Assembly (NCBI GenBank): GCA_018350325.1 | Contig: JAEVLN010000003.1 | Coordinates: 5,163,758-5,227,757, forward strand | Length of the DNA: 64,000 nucleotides | Reading direction: 5' to 3' | Source: Globodera rostochiensis | Lineage: Eukaryota; Nematoda; Chromadorea; Rhabditida; Heteroderidae | In this document: positions 53,580 to 64,000 of the stretch, in pieces | Layout of the letters: every line of letters begins with the position of its first letter | Position numbering within the stretch: the stretch's first letter is position 1 | The notes under the pieces: generated by a model | Seen by the model: only the letters and a program-made list of their open reading frames with translations | Told to the model about the DNA's origin: nothing | Database searches by the model: none | Position numbers and translations under genes: made by a program

Positions 53580-53880
53580 AAGCGTACGCGTGCATGTGCG
53601 GAAGGGGTGGGTGCGTGTGCGGAAGGGGTGGGTGCGTGTGTGCGGAAGGGGTGGGTGCGTGTGCGGAAGGGGTGGGTGCATGTGTGCGGAAGGGGCGGGT
53701 GCATGTGCTGAAGGGGTGCGCGCGTGTATGAAAAGGCTGCACGTGTGTATGAAAAGGCTGCACGTGTGTACAAAAGGCTGCACGTGTGTATGGAAGTAGT
53801 GCGCGCGTGTATTAAAGGGGTGCGCGCGTGTGTAAAAGGGGAGGTGTGCACGCGTATATGAAAGGAGTGCGAAAGTGTCT
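53580..53880 (+). repeat. GC-rich minisatellite (gcggaaggggtgggtgc)
   Basis: About 18-22-bp units built on gcggaaggggtgggtgcgtg and then gtgtgtatgaaaaggctgcac variants. Frames of His/Pro/Thr repeats through it are not genes. The mirror copy is at about 58260-58560. Confidence 0.85.
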
Positions 53881-54349
53881 GAAACGTTGCATGCACCTCA
53901 ATTATGAGAGCTGAAAATTTTTCTCCAACAATCTTTAGTTGCATACCATCAAAAAAAATGAGGAGGATTGTGAACTAAAAATTACTCTCCAACACTCATC
54001 GTTCGTCACAGCTTCAAATTTCGCTGAATACTGGCAGTTTTCAGCCTTTTGCAAATTTCTCTAAGAATTGTTGTTTTTTTCTCAGTCAAATGGAGAACGA
54101 GGATAAGCAATGGGAATTGAGCGTATAAGATTTAAGCTCAAACAACCCGAGGTCAGAATTTAAACTGAAATTAAGGCGTACGGAAAAGAGTTCCTTTGGA
54201 TTATTTAAAACCGATCATATCATGTACCAAAACCGGCTTGATGCGGTTTTACCACCGTATTTTTTTTAATTGTAAGGAAGAGAGTGATTCCGAAGGCTTA
54301 ATGTGGGCGGTTAGAGATAATCGACTCATAAAGAAGAAGGTAATTGGCA

Positions 54350-54423
54350 AGCCCCGGTAGCTCAGTGGAGGAGTCACCCGGGGATTGGGGAAAGGTCGTG
54401 GGTTTGAGTCTCACAGGGGGGCT
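54350..54423 (+). other. tRNA-like sequence with Pol III boxes (left arm)
   Basis: TAGCTCAGTGGAGGA resembles an A box and GGTTTGAGTCT a B box; the T arm (GTGGG, TTTGAGT, CTCAC) pairs well and part of the acceptor stem does (GCCCC with GGGGC). The anticodon arm cannot be folded with a proper stem and a U33-containing loop, so it is more likely a tRNA pseudogene or a SINE head than a working tRNA. It is followed by ccattttaactgg. Mirror copy at 57717-57790. Confidence 0.45.
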
Positions 54424-55814
54424 ACCATTTTAACTGGTTTTCTGTATTACTATATTTAAAATGTTATATTTACTATTTTATGTCGGAGATATGTGAAAGC
54501 AGTTGATGTTGGCGAACATTATTGCAACTGTCGTGTTTGAATCCTACAGAGGCTCACGGGTATGGTTTTCCAACCCTTCCATACAGTATGCACAACACTT
54601 TGCAAAATGTTGTGAAAGAGAAATAATACTTCCGGATTCCGGACTTTGAAAAATTCGGAATTAAGTTCTGAACTTTACAAAAAATTGGAGGATTTTTTTT
54701 GACCAATTTGCTCTGTGGGGAAGGAATTTAGGAAAAAACTTTGCTCAAGCATGACAAGAAAATTTTTGTTAAGAAAATTGTTCAAAAACTGCTTCGCGAA
54801 GGGCGAAATAAAGTAAATTTTTAAGATTTCAAAACCGGAAACACGTACATTTCGGATCCTAATTCCGAACATTTTTTTGTAGAGCAGGAATTAGACGTTG
54901 TTTTGCTTGTTGCTTGCAGCCTGCTGTGCACGACTTTGAAATCCAGCTCGCGCCCACGCGGACAACTTTTCGTTGAGACATCGTCAGCAAACATTTGGGA
55001 TAGAGCTCTAACAAAGCTTTCGGATCGGTTGGCTTTGACTTGACATTGATCATGTTAAACTTTACCTTCGTCCAGACACCTCACAAAGAAGTTTACAGGA
55101 TTTGCGTCTGAGCATCAGTGTTTGTAAGGATAGTATCAAACCCTCTTCCCGCCACAGTATCTTCAACCAATTATTTGACGAGCGATGACCCGGGAACGGT
55201 TGCACAACAACAGCAGACCCTCTCCTCTTATTTGATATTATACCGCCAAAGAGGCCGATTAAAACCTTTTGTTTGCACAAAGATTAACCCGGAAGTCGTT
55301 GAATTTTTACTTCAACGAAATGAAAAGTCACACTATCTTCAACAGATTGTTTGACGAGAGATAACCCGGGAGCGGTTGCACAACAATGGTTGACCTCCTC
55401 CCCAATTAGAAGTTATACCGACAAAGAAGAATATTTAAAACCAGCACACCACCAGCAACCGTTAAGTTTACCCATGGTTTAGCCCGGAATTCAGTGAATT
55501 TTTCCATCATAAAGTGTTAATTTTGCAAAATCTGATAATTTCAAATCGGATCAATTTAGTTCGTCATCAATTACTCACTATTTTCACCCCAAATAAATCT
55601 GCTTAATTATGATAACCGAGCATATGGAGGAAATAAGTCACGCCGAAACAGCCCAATACGTTTAGACTTTAGTTTGAATTTCGGCTTTCTTCCAAAATAA
55701 TCCGACAAGTTTAGGTCTTTGTCTAAAACATTTAAGCTTTTATCTAAATACTCCAAAAGGTTTCGGCCTTCATCGAAACAATCCAACACCCCAATAGGGG
55801 CTGGTTTTCATATG
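54424..55814. other. Arm interior without a supported gene
   Basis: AT-rich. Two related ~100-bp segments around 55150-55280 and 55330-55450 share cttcaacca/cagattgtttgacgag, gatgacccggga and cggttgcacaacaa, an internal duplication. Short open frames occur but none has splice or composition support. Mirror is 56326-57716. Confidence 0.5.
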
Positions 55815-56330
55815 AAACACCCAATAGGTTTTGGCTTACACCAGAAACAGTTCAATAGGTTTTGGCTTTCACCAGAAGCCGTCCAATAGGTTTTGGCTTC
55901 CACCAGAAGCCGCCCAATAGGTTTTGGCTTCCACCAGAAACAGTCCAATAGGTTTTGGCTTTCACCAGAAACAGTCCAATAGGTTTTGGCTTTCACCAAA
56001 AACAGGCCAATAGGCTTAGGCTTTTCAATAGGCTAGGGTTTTAGGTTAGGGGTTCCTTAAAATAATATTTAGAGGCTTTTTAAGGAACCCCTAACCTAAA
56101 ACCCTAGCCTATTGAAAAGCCTAAGCCTATTGGCCTGTTTTTGGTGAAAGCCAAAACCTATTGGACTGTTTCTGGTGAAAGCCAAAACCTATTGGACTGT
56201 TTCTGGTGGAAGCCAAAACCTATTGGGCGGCTTCTGGTGGAAGCCAAAACCTATTGGACGGCTTCTGGTGAAAGCCAAAACCTATTGAACTGTTTCTGGT
56301 GTAAGCCAAAACCTATTGGGTGTTTCATAT
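55815..56330. repeat. ~31-bp tandem repeats flanking the palindrome centre
   Basis: About six units of ccaataggttttggcttycac with cagaaacagt or cagaagccg variants run from 55820 to 56010. They appear inverted from 56130 to 56325, with the 15-nt loop (56063-56077) between. The short frames repeating KAKTYWTVSGESQNLLDCF follow the repeat and are not genes. Confidence 0.85.
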
Positions 56331-57716
56331 GAAAACCAGCCCCTATTGGGGTGTTGGATTGTTTCGATGAAGGCCGAAACCTTTTGGAGTATTTAGATAA
56401 AAGCTTAAATGTTTTAGACAAAGACCTAAACTTGTCGGATTATTTTGGAAGAAAGCCGAAATTCAAACTAAAGTCTAAACGTATTGGGCTGTTTCGGCGT
56501 GACTTATTTCCTCCATATGCTCGGTTATCATAATTAAGCAGATTTATTTGGGGTGAAAATAGTGAGTAATTGATGACGAACTAAATTGATCCGATTTGAA
56601 ATTATCAGATTTTGCAAAATTAACACTTTATGATGGAAAAATTCACTGAATTCCGGGCTAAACCATGGGTAAACTTAACGGTTGCTGGTGGTGTGCTGGT
56701 TTTAAATATTCTTCTTTGTCGGTATAACTTCTAATTGGGGAGGAGGTCAACCATTGTTGTGCAACCGCTCCCGGGTTATCTCTCGTCAAACAATCTGTTG
56801 AAGATAGTGTGACTTTTCATTTCGTTGAAGTAAAAATTCAACGACTTCCGGGTTAATCTTTGTGCAAACAAAAGGTTTTAATCGGCCTCTTTGGCGGTAT
56901 AATATCAAATAAGAGGAGAGGGTCTGCTGTTGTTGTGCAACCGTTCCCGGGTCATCGCTCGTCAAATAATTGGTTGAAGATACTGTGGCGGGAAGAGGGT
57001 TTGATACTATCCTTACAAACACTGATGCTCAGACGCAAATCCTGTAAACTTCTTTGTGAGGTGTCTGGACGAAGGTAAAGTTTAACATGATCAATGTCAA
57101 GTCAAAGCCAACCGATCCGAAAGCTTTGTTAGAGCTCTATCCCAAATGTTTGCTGACGATGTCTCAACGAAAAGTTGTCCGCGTGGGCGCGAGCTGGATT
57201 TCAAAGTCGTGCACAGCAGGCTGCAAGCAACAAGCAAAACAACGTCTAATTCCTGCTCTACAAAAAAATGTTCGGAATTAGGATCCGAAATGTACGTGTT
57301 TCCGGTTTTGAAATCTTAAAAATTTACTTTATTTCGCCCTTCGCGAAGCAGTTTTTGAACAATTTTCTTAACAAAAATTTTCTTGTCATGCTTGAGCAAA
57401 GTTTTTTCCTAAATTCCTTCCCCACAGAGCAAATTGGTCAAAAAAATCCTCCAATTTTTTGTAAAGTTCAGAACTTAATTCCGAATTTTTCAAAGTCCGG
57501 AATCCGGAAGTATTATTTCTCTTTCACAACATTTTGCAAAGTGTTGTGCATACTGTATGGAAGGGTTGGAAAACCATACCCGTGAGCCTCTGTAGGATTC
57601 AAACACGACAGTTGCAATAATGTTCGCCAACATCAACTGCTTTCACATATCTCCGACATAAAATAGTAAATATAACATTTTAAATATAGTAATACAGAAA
57701 ACCAGTTAAAATGGTA

Positions 57717-57790
57717 GCCCCCCTGTGAGACTCAAACCCACGACCTTTCCCCAATCCCCGGGTGACTCCTCCACTGAGCTACCGGGGCTT
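57717..57790 (-). other. tRNA-like sequence with Pol III boxes (right arm)
   Basis: Mirror copy of 54350-54423 with the same A and B boxes and the same defective anticodon arm. Confidence 0.45.
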
Positions 57791-58259
57791 GCCAATTACC
57801 TTCTTCTTTATGAGTCGATTATCTCTAACCGCCCACATTAAGCCTTCGGAATCACTCTCTTCCTTACAATTAAAAAAATACGGTGGTAAAACCGCATCAA
57901 GCCGGTTTTGGTACATGATATGATCGGTTTTAAATAATCTAAAGGAACTCTTTTCCTACGTGTACGCCTTAATTTCGTTTAAATTCTGACCTCGGGTTTG
58001 AGCTTAAATCTTATACGCTCAATTCCCATTGCTTATCCTCGTTCTCCATTTGACTGAGAAAAAAACAACAATTCTTAGAGAAATTTGCAAAAGGCTGAAA
58101 ACTGCCAGTATTCAGCGAAATTTGAAGCTGTGACGAACGATGAGTGTTGGAGAGTAATTTTTAGTTCACAATCCTCCTCATTTTTTTTGATGGTATGCAA
58201 CTAAAGATTGTTGGAGAAAAATTTTCAGCTCTCATAATTGAGGTGCATGCAACGTTTCA

Positions 58260-58560
58260 GACACTTTCGCACTCCTTTCATATACGCGTGCACACCTCCC
58301 CTTTTACACACGCGCGCACCCCTTTAATACACGCGCGCACTACTTCCATACACACGTGCAGCCTTTTGTACACACGTGCAGCCTTTTCATACACACGTGC
58401 AGCCTTTTCATACACGCGCGCACCCCTTCAGCACATGCACCCACCCCTTCCGCACACATGCACCCACCCCTTCCGCACACGCACCCACCCCTTCCGCACA
58501 CACGCACCCACCCCTTCCGCACACGCACCCACCCCTTCCGCACATGCACGCGTACGTTTA
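58260..58560 (-). repeat. GC-rich minisatellite (right arm copy)
   Basis: Reverse complement of 53580-53880 with a few substitutions, for example one that changes an Ala codon of the incidental frame to Thr. Confidence 0.85.
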
Positions 58561-58879
58561 GAATTGTTCAAAATTTTACAAATTGTGTCTTCTTTTCACT
58601 AATTATGCAGTTTTCCGCTGTAAAATGACATCTTCTAAACCTTAATTCTGCATTTTGTATCTTCTATTCACTAATTATGCATTTTTCTTCCTTAAAACGA
58701 CAGCTTCCAAAGCTTAATTCGATAACAACAGACTAATTTATAACAAATTGTGTCTTCTATTCACTAATTATGCATTTTTCTTCCTTAAAACAACATCTTC
58801 CAAACACTAATTTTGCATCAATTTTATCTTCTATTTTACACTATATGTTTTCTAGTGAGGGTGCTAACACAAGAGTGAC

Positions 58880-59265
58880 AGTTGTTTTCACCACAACTCA
58901 AAGTCAGAGGCTGTGCTAGTTCCGGGTAATTCAGGTCCTAATTAGCGTTGATGTCTAGAAAATTGCTCCAACTATTTTTCGGAGGACTCTGTCCATCAAT
59001 AGAGAGCATGTGATGGCGGAACAAGTAGTGTGGCAAGCAGTGAAAGAAGTCTGTCTGACGACCCATAGCCGGGTCACGCTAGGGCTTCTTCAGTTGCTCG
59101 TAGTCTCGTCCTACCTTCTGACGCCGTCGTAGTCAAGTGTGTGATACTTTGGTCAGTATCACATTTTATGCTGTTTCCGACACTCGACCCCTATTACCTC
59201 TATTCGACACTCGGACAGTTAGTCCTGTGAAAGGTGGGCGAGATATATTTACAATACTTTCTTCT
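58880..59265. other. Spacer between tandem repeat and pyrimidine tract
   Basis: Unique-looking, mirrored at 52880-53260, with ggttcgg-free mixed composition. I see no open frame, tRNA or element end that I could support. Confidence 0.45.
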
Positions 59266-62200
59266 AACGTCCCCTTTGTCTCTCTTCTTTCCTCTTCCCT
59301 TTTCTCTCTCTCTCCCTTCCTTTTCACTTCCCTTTTTTCTCTCTCTCTTCCTTATCTTCCTCTTCCGCCCCGTTGTCTCTCTTCTTTCCTCTTCCCTTTT
59401 CTCTCTCTCTCACTCCTTTTCTCTTTCTTTCCCCTACCCTCCTCTTCCGTCCCGTTGTCTCTCTTCTTTCCTCTTCCCCTTCCTTTCTCTCCTCCTTTTC
59501 TCTTCCCTTTGACGCTCCCTCCCTTACTTTCTTCTTCCGTCCCCGTTTTCTCTCTTCTTTCCACTTCCCCTTCCTCTCTCTCCTCCTTTTCTCTTCCTTT
59601 CTCTCTCTCACCTCCTTTCCCTCTTCCCTTTCTCTCTATCTCCCCTACCTTCCTCTTCCGTCCCCGTTGTCTATATTTTCCTCTCCCCTTTCTCTCTCTT
59701 TCTCCTTTTCTCTTCTTTTCTCTCCAAAACCCTCTCAACCCCTTTGACCCAAACCGAAACCCTCAATCTTCCTCTCTCCCCTCCTTTCCTCTTCCCTTTC
59801 ACGCTCCCTCCCTTACTTTCTTCTTCTGGCCCCGTTGTCTCTCTCTCTTTCCTCTTCCCCTTTCTCCCTCTCCCCTCCTTTTTTCTTCCTTTTCTCTCTC
59901 TCTTTCCCCTACCTTTCCTCTTCCTTTTTTCTCTCTCTCCCTCCCTTACCTTCTTCTTCCATCCCTGTTGTCTCTCTCTCGCCCCTACCTTTTCTTTTCA
60001 TTTTTTTCTCTCTCTCTCCCTCCCTTACCTTCCTCTTCCGTCCCCGTTGACTCTCTTCTTTCCTCTTCCTCTTTCTCTCTCTCCCCTCCTTTCCTCTTCC
60101 CTTTCACACTCCCTCCCTTACTTTCTTCTTCTGGCCCAGTTGTCTCTCTCTCTTTCCTCTTCCCCTTTCTCCCTCTCCCTCCTTTTCTCTTCCTTTTCTC
60201 TCTCTCTCCCCTACCTTTTCTCTTCCTTTTTTCTTTCTCTCCCTCCCTTACCTTCCTCTTTCGTCCCCGTTGTCTCTCTTCTTCCTCTTCCCTTCTCTCC
60301 TCTCACTCCTTTTCTCTCTCTCTCCCCTACCCTCCTCTTCCGTCCCGTTGTCTCTCTTCTTTCCACTTCCCCTTCCTCTCTCTCCTCCTTTTCTCTCCCT
60401 TTTCTTTCTTTCTCTCCCTCCCCTACTTTCTCTCTTCTTTCCTCTTCCCCTTTATCTCTCTCCTCTCCTTTCCTCTTCCCTTTCACACTCCCTCCCTTAC
60501 TTTCTTCTTCTGGCCCCGTTGTCTCTCTATTTCCTCTTCCCCTTTCTCTCTCCCCTACCTTTTCTCTTCCTTTTTTCTCTCTCTCCCTCCCTTACCTTCC
60601 TCTTCCATCCCCGTTGTCTCTCTCTCTCCCCTACCTTTTCTCTTCCTTTTTTTTCTATCTCTCCCTCCCTTACCTTCCTCTTCCGTCCCCGTGATCCAAA
60701 ACCGAAACCCTCCCAAACCCTTTGGCTCGAAAACTGAAACCCTACCAAACCCTTTGATCCAAAACCGAAACCCTCCTAAACCCTTTGATCCGAAACTGAA
60801 ACCCTTTGGCTAGAAAACCAAACCCTCCCAAACCCTTTGATCCGAAACCGAAACCCTCCCAAACTGCCTACATCTGATGAACCTATTAGTACAGGTTGAT
60901 TATTAGGCCCTCCGGGAGTAAGAAAAACCTGTTTTCTAAAACTCCTGGGAACTTTTTTCCCTTTCTCTCTCTCTCCCTACTTTCCTCTTCCGTCCCCGCT
61001 GTGTTCTCTTCTTTCCTCTTCCCTTTCTCTTGCTTTTCCACCTCTCTCCTCCCTTCCTCTTCCCTTTCTCTCTCTTCCCGTTCCTCTTCCTTTCTTTCTC
61101 CCCTACTTTCCTCTTCCGTCCCCGTTGTCTATGTTTTCCTCTCCCCTTTCTCTCTCTTTCCTCCTTTTCTCTTCTTTTTCTCTCCAAAACCTTCTCAACC
61201 CCTTTGAGCCACCTTTCTCTCTCCCTTGCTTTTCTCGTCCCTTTCTCTCTCTCCCTACTTTCCTCTTGTTCCTTTTCCTTTCCCTCTCTCTCCTTACTTT
61301 CCTCTTTCCGTCCTCGTTGTCTCTCTCTCCCCTACCTTTTCTCTTCCTTTTTTTTCTATCTCTCCCTCCCTTACCTTCCTCTTCCGTCTCCGTGATCCAA
61401 TACCGAAACCCTCCCAAACCCTTTGGCTCGAAAACTGAAACCCTACCAAACCCTTTGATCCGAAACCGAAACCCTCCCAAACTGCCTACATCTGATGAAC
61501 CTATTAGTACAGGTTGATTATTAGGCCCTCCGGGAGTAAGAAAAACCAAAACTCCTGGGAACTTTTTTCCCTTTCTCTCTCTCTCCCTACTTTCCTCTTC
61601 CGTCCCCGCTGTGTTCTCTTCTTTCCTCTTCCCTTTCTCTTGCTTTTCCACCTCTCTCCTCCCTTCCTCTTCCCTTTCTCTCTCTTCCCGTTCCTCTTCC
61701 TTTCTTTCTCCCCTACTTTCCTCTTCCGTCCCCGTTTGTCTATATTTTCCTCTCCCCTTTCTCTCTCTTTCCTCCTTTTCTCTTCTTTTTCTCTCCAAAA
61801 CCTTCTCAACCCCTTTGAGCCACCTTTCTCTCTCCCTTGCTTTTCTCGTCCCTTTCTCTCTCTCCCTACTTTCCTCTTGTTCCTTTTCCTTTCCCTCTCT
61901 CTCCTTACTTTCCTCTTTCCGTCCTCGTTGTCTCTCTTATTTCATCTTCCCTTTCTCTCTCCCCTCCCCTTTCCTATTCCCTTTCACTCTCTCTCCGTCA
62001 GTTCTCACCCCTCCCTTTCTCTCTCTCTCTTCCTTTCCCCTTCCCTTCCCTCTATCTCTCTCCCCTCTTTTTCTCTCTCCTTCCGTTTCTCTCTCTCCCT
62101 CCTTTTCTCTTCTTTTCTCTCTGTCTCTCTCTCCCTACTTTCCTCTTCCGTCCCAGCTGTGTTCTCTTCTTTCCTCTTGCTTTCTCTTTCTCTCTCTCCC

Positions 62201-62668
62201 CTCCCTTACTTTCCTCATCCGTCCCCGTTGTCTCGCTTCTTTTCTATTCACCTTTCTCTCTCCCTTCCTTTTCTCTCTCTCTCTCCTACTTTCCTCTTCT
62301 CGCCCCGTTGTCTCTCTTTTTTGTTCTTCCCTTTCTCTCTCTCCTTCTTTTTCTCTCCCCCCCCCCTACTTTCCTTTACAGCCCCATTTGTCTCTCTTCT
62401 TTCCTCTCCCCTTTCTCCCAACTCTTGCTTTTCTCGCTCTCTCCTCCTTTCCTCTTCCTTTCTCTCTCTTCCCTATTTTCCTCTTTCTTTCTTTCTCTCT
62501 CCCCTACTTTCCTCTTCTGTCCCCGTTGTCTATCTTTTTTCCTCTCCCCTTTCTCACTCTTCCATATCCTCTTTCTCTCTCTCTCCCCTACTTTCCTCTT
62601 CCGTCCCCGTTGTCTTTCTTTTTTCCTCTCCCCTTTCTCTCTCTTTCCTCCTTTTCTCTTCTTTTTCT
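59266..62668 (+). repeat. Polypyrimidine tract (CT-rich on + strand), ~3.4 kb
   Basis: Counterpart of 49768-52880. Internal islands at about 60690-60960 and 61387-61560 are two copies of a ~690-bp unit containing ctacatctgatgaaccta, ttaggccctccgggagtaag and aaaactcctgggaac. Frames of up to several hundred Ser/Leu/Phe/Pro codons here are compositional. Confidence 0.9.
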
Positions 62669-62960
62669 CTCCAAAACCCTCTCAAACCCTTTGACCCAAA
62701 ACCGAAACCCTCCTAAACCTTTTGACCCAAAACCGAAACCCCCAAACCCTTTGGCTCACCTCCCAAAACCCTCAATTTGGTTCGAAAACTGAAGCCCTCC
62801 CAAACCCTTTTATCCAAAACCGTCCCAAACCCTTTGGCTCGAAAACCGAAACCCTTCCAAACCCTTTAGCTCAAAAACCGAAACCCTCCCAACCCTTTTA
62901 GTAAACCGAAACTCTCACAAAACCCTTTGGTTCAAAAAAAACTGAAACCCTCTTCAATCA
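62669..62960 (+). repeat. aaaccct-type minisatellite, block 1
   Basis: Degenerate ~32-bp units: ccgaaaccctcc, then aaaccctttggctc or aaaccctttgatcc, then gaaaa or caaaa. It lies outside the right arm of palindrome 3, but the same repeat in the opposite orientation borders the left arm (49520-49765). Confidence 0.85.
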
Positions 62961-63657
62961 ATTTTGTTGACCCATTCTGCCCAATGGATGGGTGGAAGGA
63001 GGGGGTGGTCACCTCACGAGTGGACGGGGGTTGACACCAAAGTTTTTTTTCTCTCTCTCTCACCACTCCTTTCCTTTCTCCCTCTCCTACTTTTCTCGTC
63101 CCTTTCTCTCCCTTCCTACTTTCCTCTTCCGTACCCGCTGTGTTGTCTTCTTTCCTCTTCCCTTTCTCTCGCTCTCTCTCCCTTCCCACTTTCCTCTTCC
63201 GTCCCCGTTGTCTCTCTTCTTTCCTGTTCCCCTTTCTCTCTCCCCTCCTTTTCTCTTACTTTTCTCTCTCTCCCCGACCTTTTCTCTTCCTTTTTTTCTC
63301 TCTCCCTCCCTTACCTTCTTCTTCAGGCCCCGTTGTCTCTCTTCTTTCCTCTTCCCCTTTATCTCTCCCCTTCTTTTCTCTTCCTTTTCACTCTCTCTCC
63401 CCTACTTTTCTCTTCTGGACCCGTTGTCTCTCTTCTTTCCTGTTCCCCTTTCTCTCTCCCCTACCTTTTCTCTTCCTTTTTTCTCTCTCTTCCTCCCTTA
63501 CCTTCCTCTTCTGTCTACATTGTCTTTCGTCTTTCCTCTCCCCTTTCTCCCTCTCTTGCTTTTCTTTCTCTCTCTCCTCCTTTCCTCTTCCCTTTCTCTC
63601 TCTACCCTATTTTCCTCTTCCTTTCTCTCTCTCTCCTCACTTTCTCTTCTTTTTCTC
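62961..63657 (+). repeat. Second CT-rich tract
   Basis: After a short mixed segment (62961-63045, atgggtggaaggaggggg) the sequence returns to tctctctcc and ttcctcttcc blocks with the same ttccgtccccgttgtctctc boundary motif as the main tract. No gene is present. Confidence 0.8.
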
Positions 63658-64000
63658 TTCAAAACCAAAACCCTCCCAAATCCTTTGGCTCAAAAAAACC
63701 GAAACACTCCCCAAACCCTCCCAAACCGTTTGATTCAAAACCGAAACCCTCCTAAACCCTTTGATCCAAAACCGAAACCCTCCTAAACCCTTTGATCCAA
63801 AACCGAAACCCTACCAAACCGAACCCTCCCAAACCCTTTGATCCAAAACCGAAACCCTTTAGCTCGAAAACCGAAACCCTCCCAAACCCTTTGATCCAAA
63901 ACCGAAACCCTACCAAACCCTTTGGATCGAAAACCTAAACCCTCCCAAACCCTTTGGCTCGAAAACCGAAACCCTCCCAAACCCTTTGGCTCAAAAACCG
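63658..64000 (+). repeat. aaaccct-type minisatellite, block 2, running off the window
   Basis: About ten degenerate units of ccgaaaccctcccaaaccc followed by tttgatccaaaa or tttggctcgaaaa continue to the last base. The core aaaccct is identical to the plant-type telomere heptamer and unlike the usual nematode ttaggc, but units are long and variable, so a minisatellite is the safer call. Confidence 0.85.

Larger units (their letters stand above)
49768..62475. repeat. Palindrome 3: inverted repeat with ~6.3-kb arms and 15-nt loop
   Basis: Arms meet at 56062 and 56078, separated by 15 unpaired bases. Paired coordinates sum to 112140 across the inner ~3 kb, 112139-112140 further out, and drift to about 112236 in the purine tract. 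The innermost arm sequence is aggttaggggttccttaaa and its complement. The arms are highly similar but not identical: at 54140-54180 against 57957-58000 there are several substitutions and indels not in homopolymers. Each arm holds the same chain: purine tract, promoter-like spacer, GC minisatellite, tRNA-like sequence and 31-bp tandem repeat. Confidence 0.95.

Noticed and set aside
53511..53944. His/Pro/Thr-rich frames in the GC minisatellite (and the mirror copy)
   Set aside because: Translation of an 18-22-bp minisatellite; alternative frames are equally open.
54350..54423. Functional tRNA gene
   Set aside because: The anticodon arm cannot be paired and the acceptor stem has mismatches at its inner end; kept only as a tRNA-like sequence.
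59137..63786. Long forward frames (up to ~560 codons) in the CT-rich tract
   Set aside because: Same compositional effect as in the purine tract; three overlapping frames are open simultaneously.

Overview
The window reads as nuclear DNA of a plant-parasitic cyst nematode (Globodera/Heterodera type). It is AT-rich, introns are short (42 to about 300 nt) with GT-AG borders, and the genes belong to families expanded in that group: a large F-box-like family opening with [15 protein letters not shown], a SPRY-domain gene, and a zinc-ribbon plus P-loop GTPase gene. The organism call comes from recognising these families by memory, not from a search. Most long reading frames in the window are shadows: frames through satellites, through purine/pyrimidine tracts, or antisense to split genes.

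Three large inverted repeats dominate the layout. Palindrome 1 (1-13065) has two arms of about 6.5 kb turning around at about 6614 inside a ~130-bp satellite; each arm holds a complete 5-exon F-box-like gene (complement 2275-3973 and 9094-10792) and an orphan first exon. Palindrome 2 (about 13919-24172) turns around at about 19371 inside a 109-bp satellite array; each arm holds an N-terminally incomplete gene of the same family, and its left edge cuts through two family members joined head to head. Palindrome 3 (about 49768-62475) has a 15-nt loop at 56063-56077; its arms carry a polypurine/polypyrimidine tract of about 3 kb, a GC-rich minisatellite, a tRNA-like sequence and a 31-bp tandem repeat.

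The unique middle (24.2-49.7 kb) is a decaying gene cluster: a possible small membrane protein; an F-box-like pseudogene with a foldback element in its first intron; a SPRY gene; an F-box-like fragment split by a foldback element with an 8-bp target duplication; a further F-box-like pseudogene; a family member whose intron 2 has become part of an open frame; a truncated zinc-ribbon/GTPase gene with a hAT-like insertion; and a coherent 3-exon gene of unknown function with a probable GC-AG intron. Between them lie nonautonomous DNA elements, a tRNA-derived SINE, and many copies of a short GC-rich hairpin repeat.

No operon logic applies. What ties the window together is repeated duplication, inversion and decay of one gene family. 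Whether the palindromes are chromosomal or come from chimeric (fold-back) reads is the main open question; the arms themselves give evidence both ways, set out in the findings.
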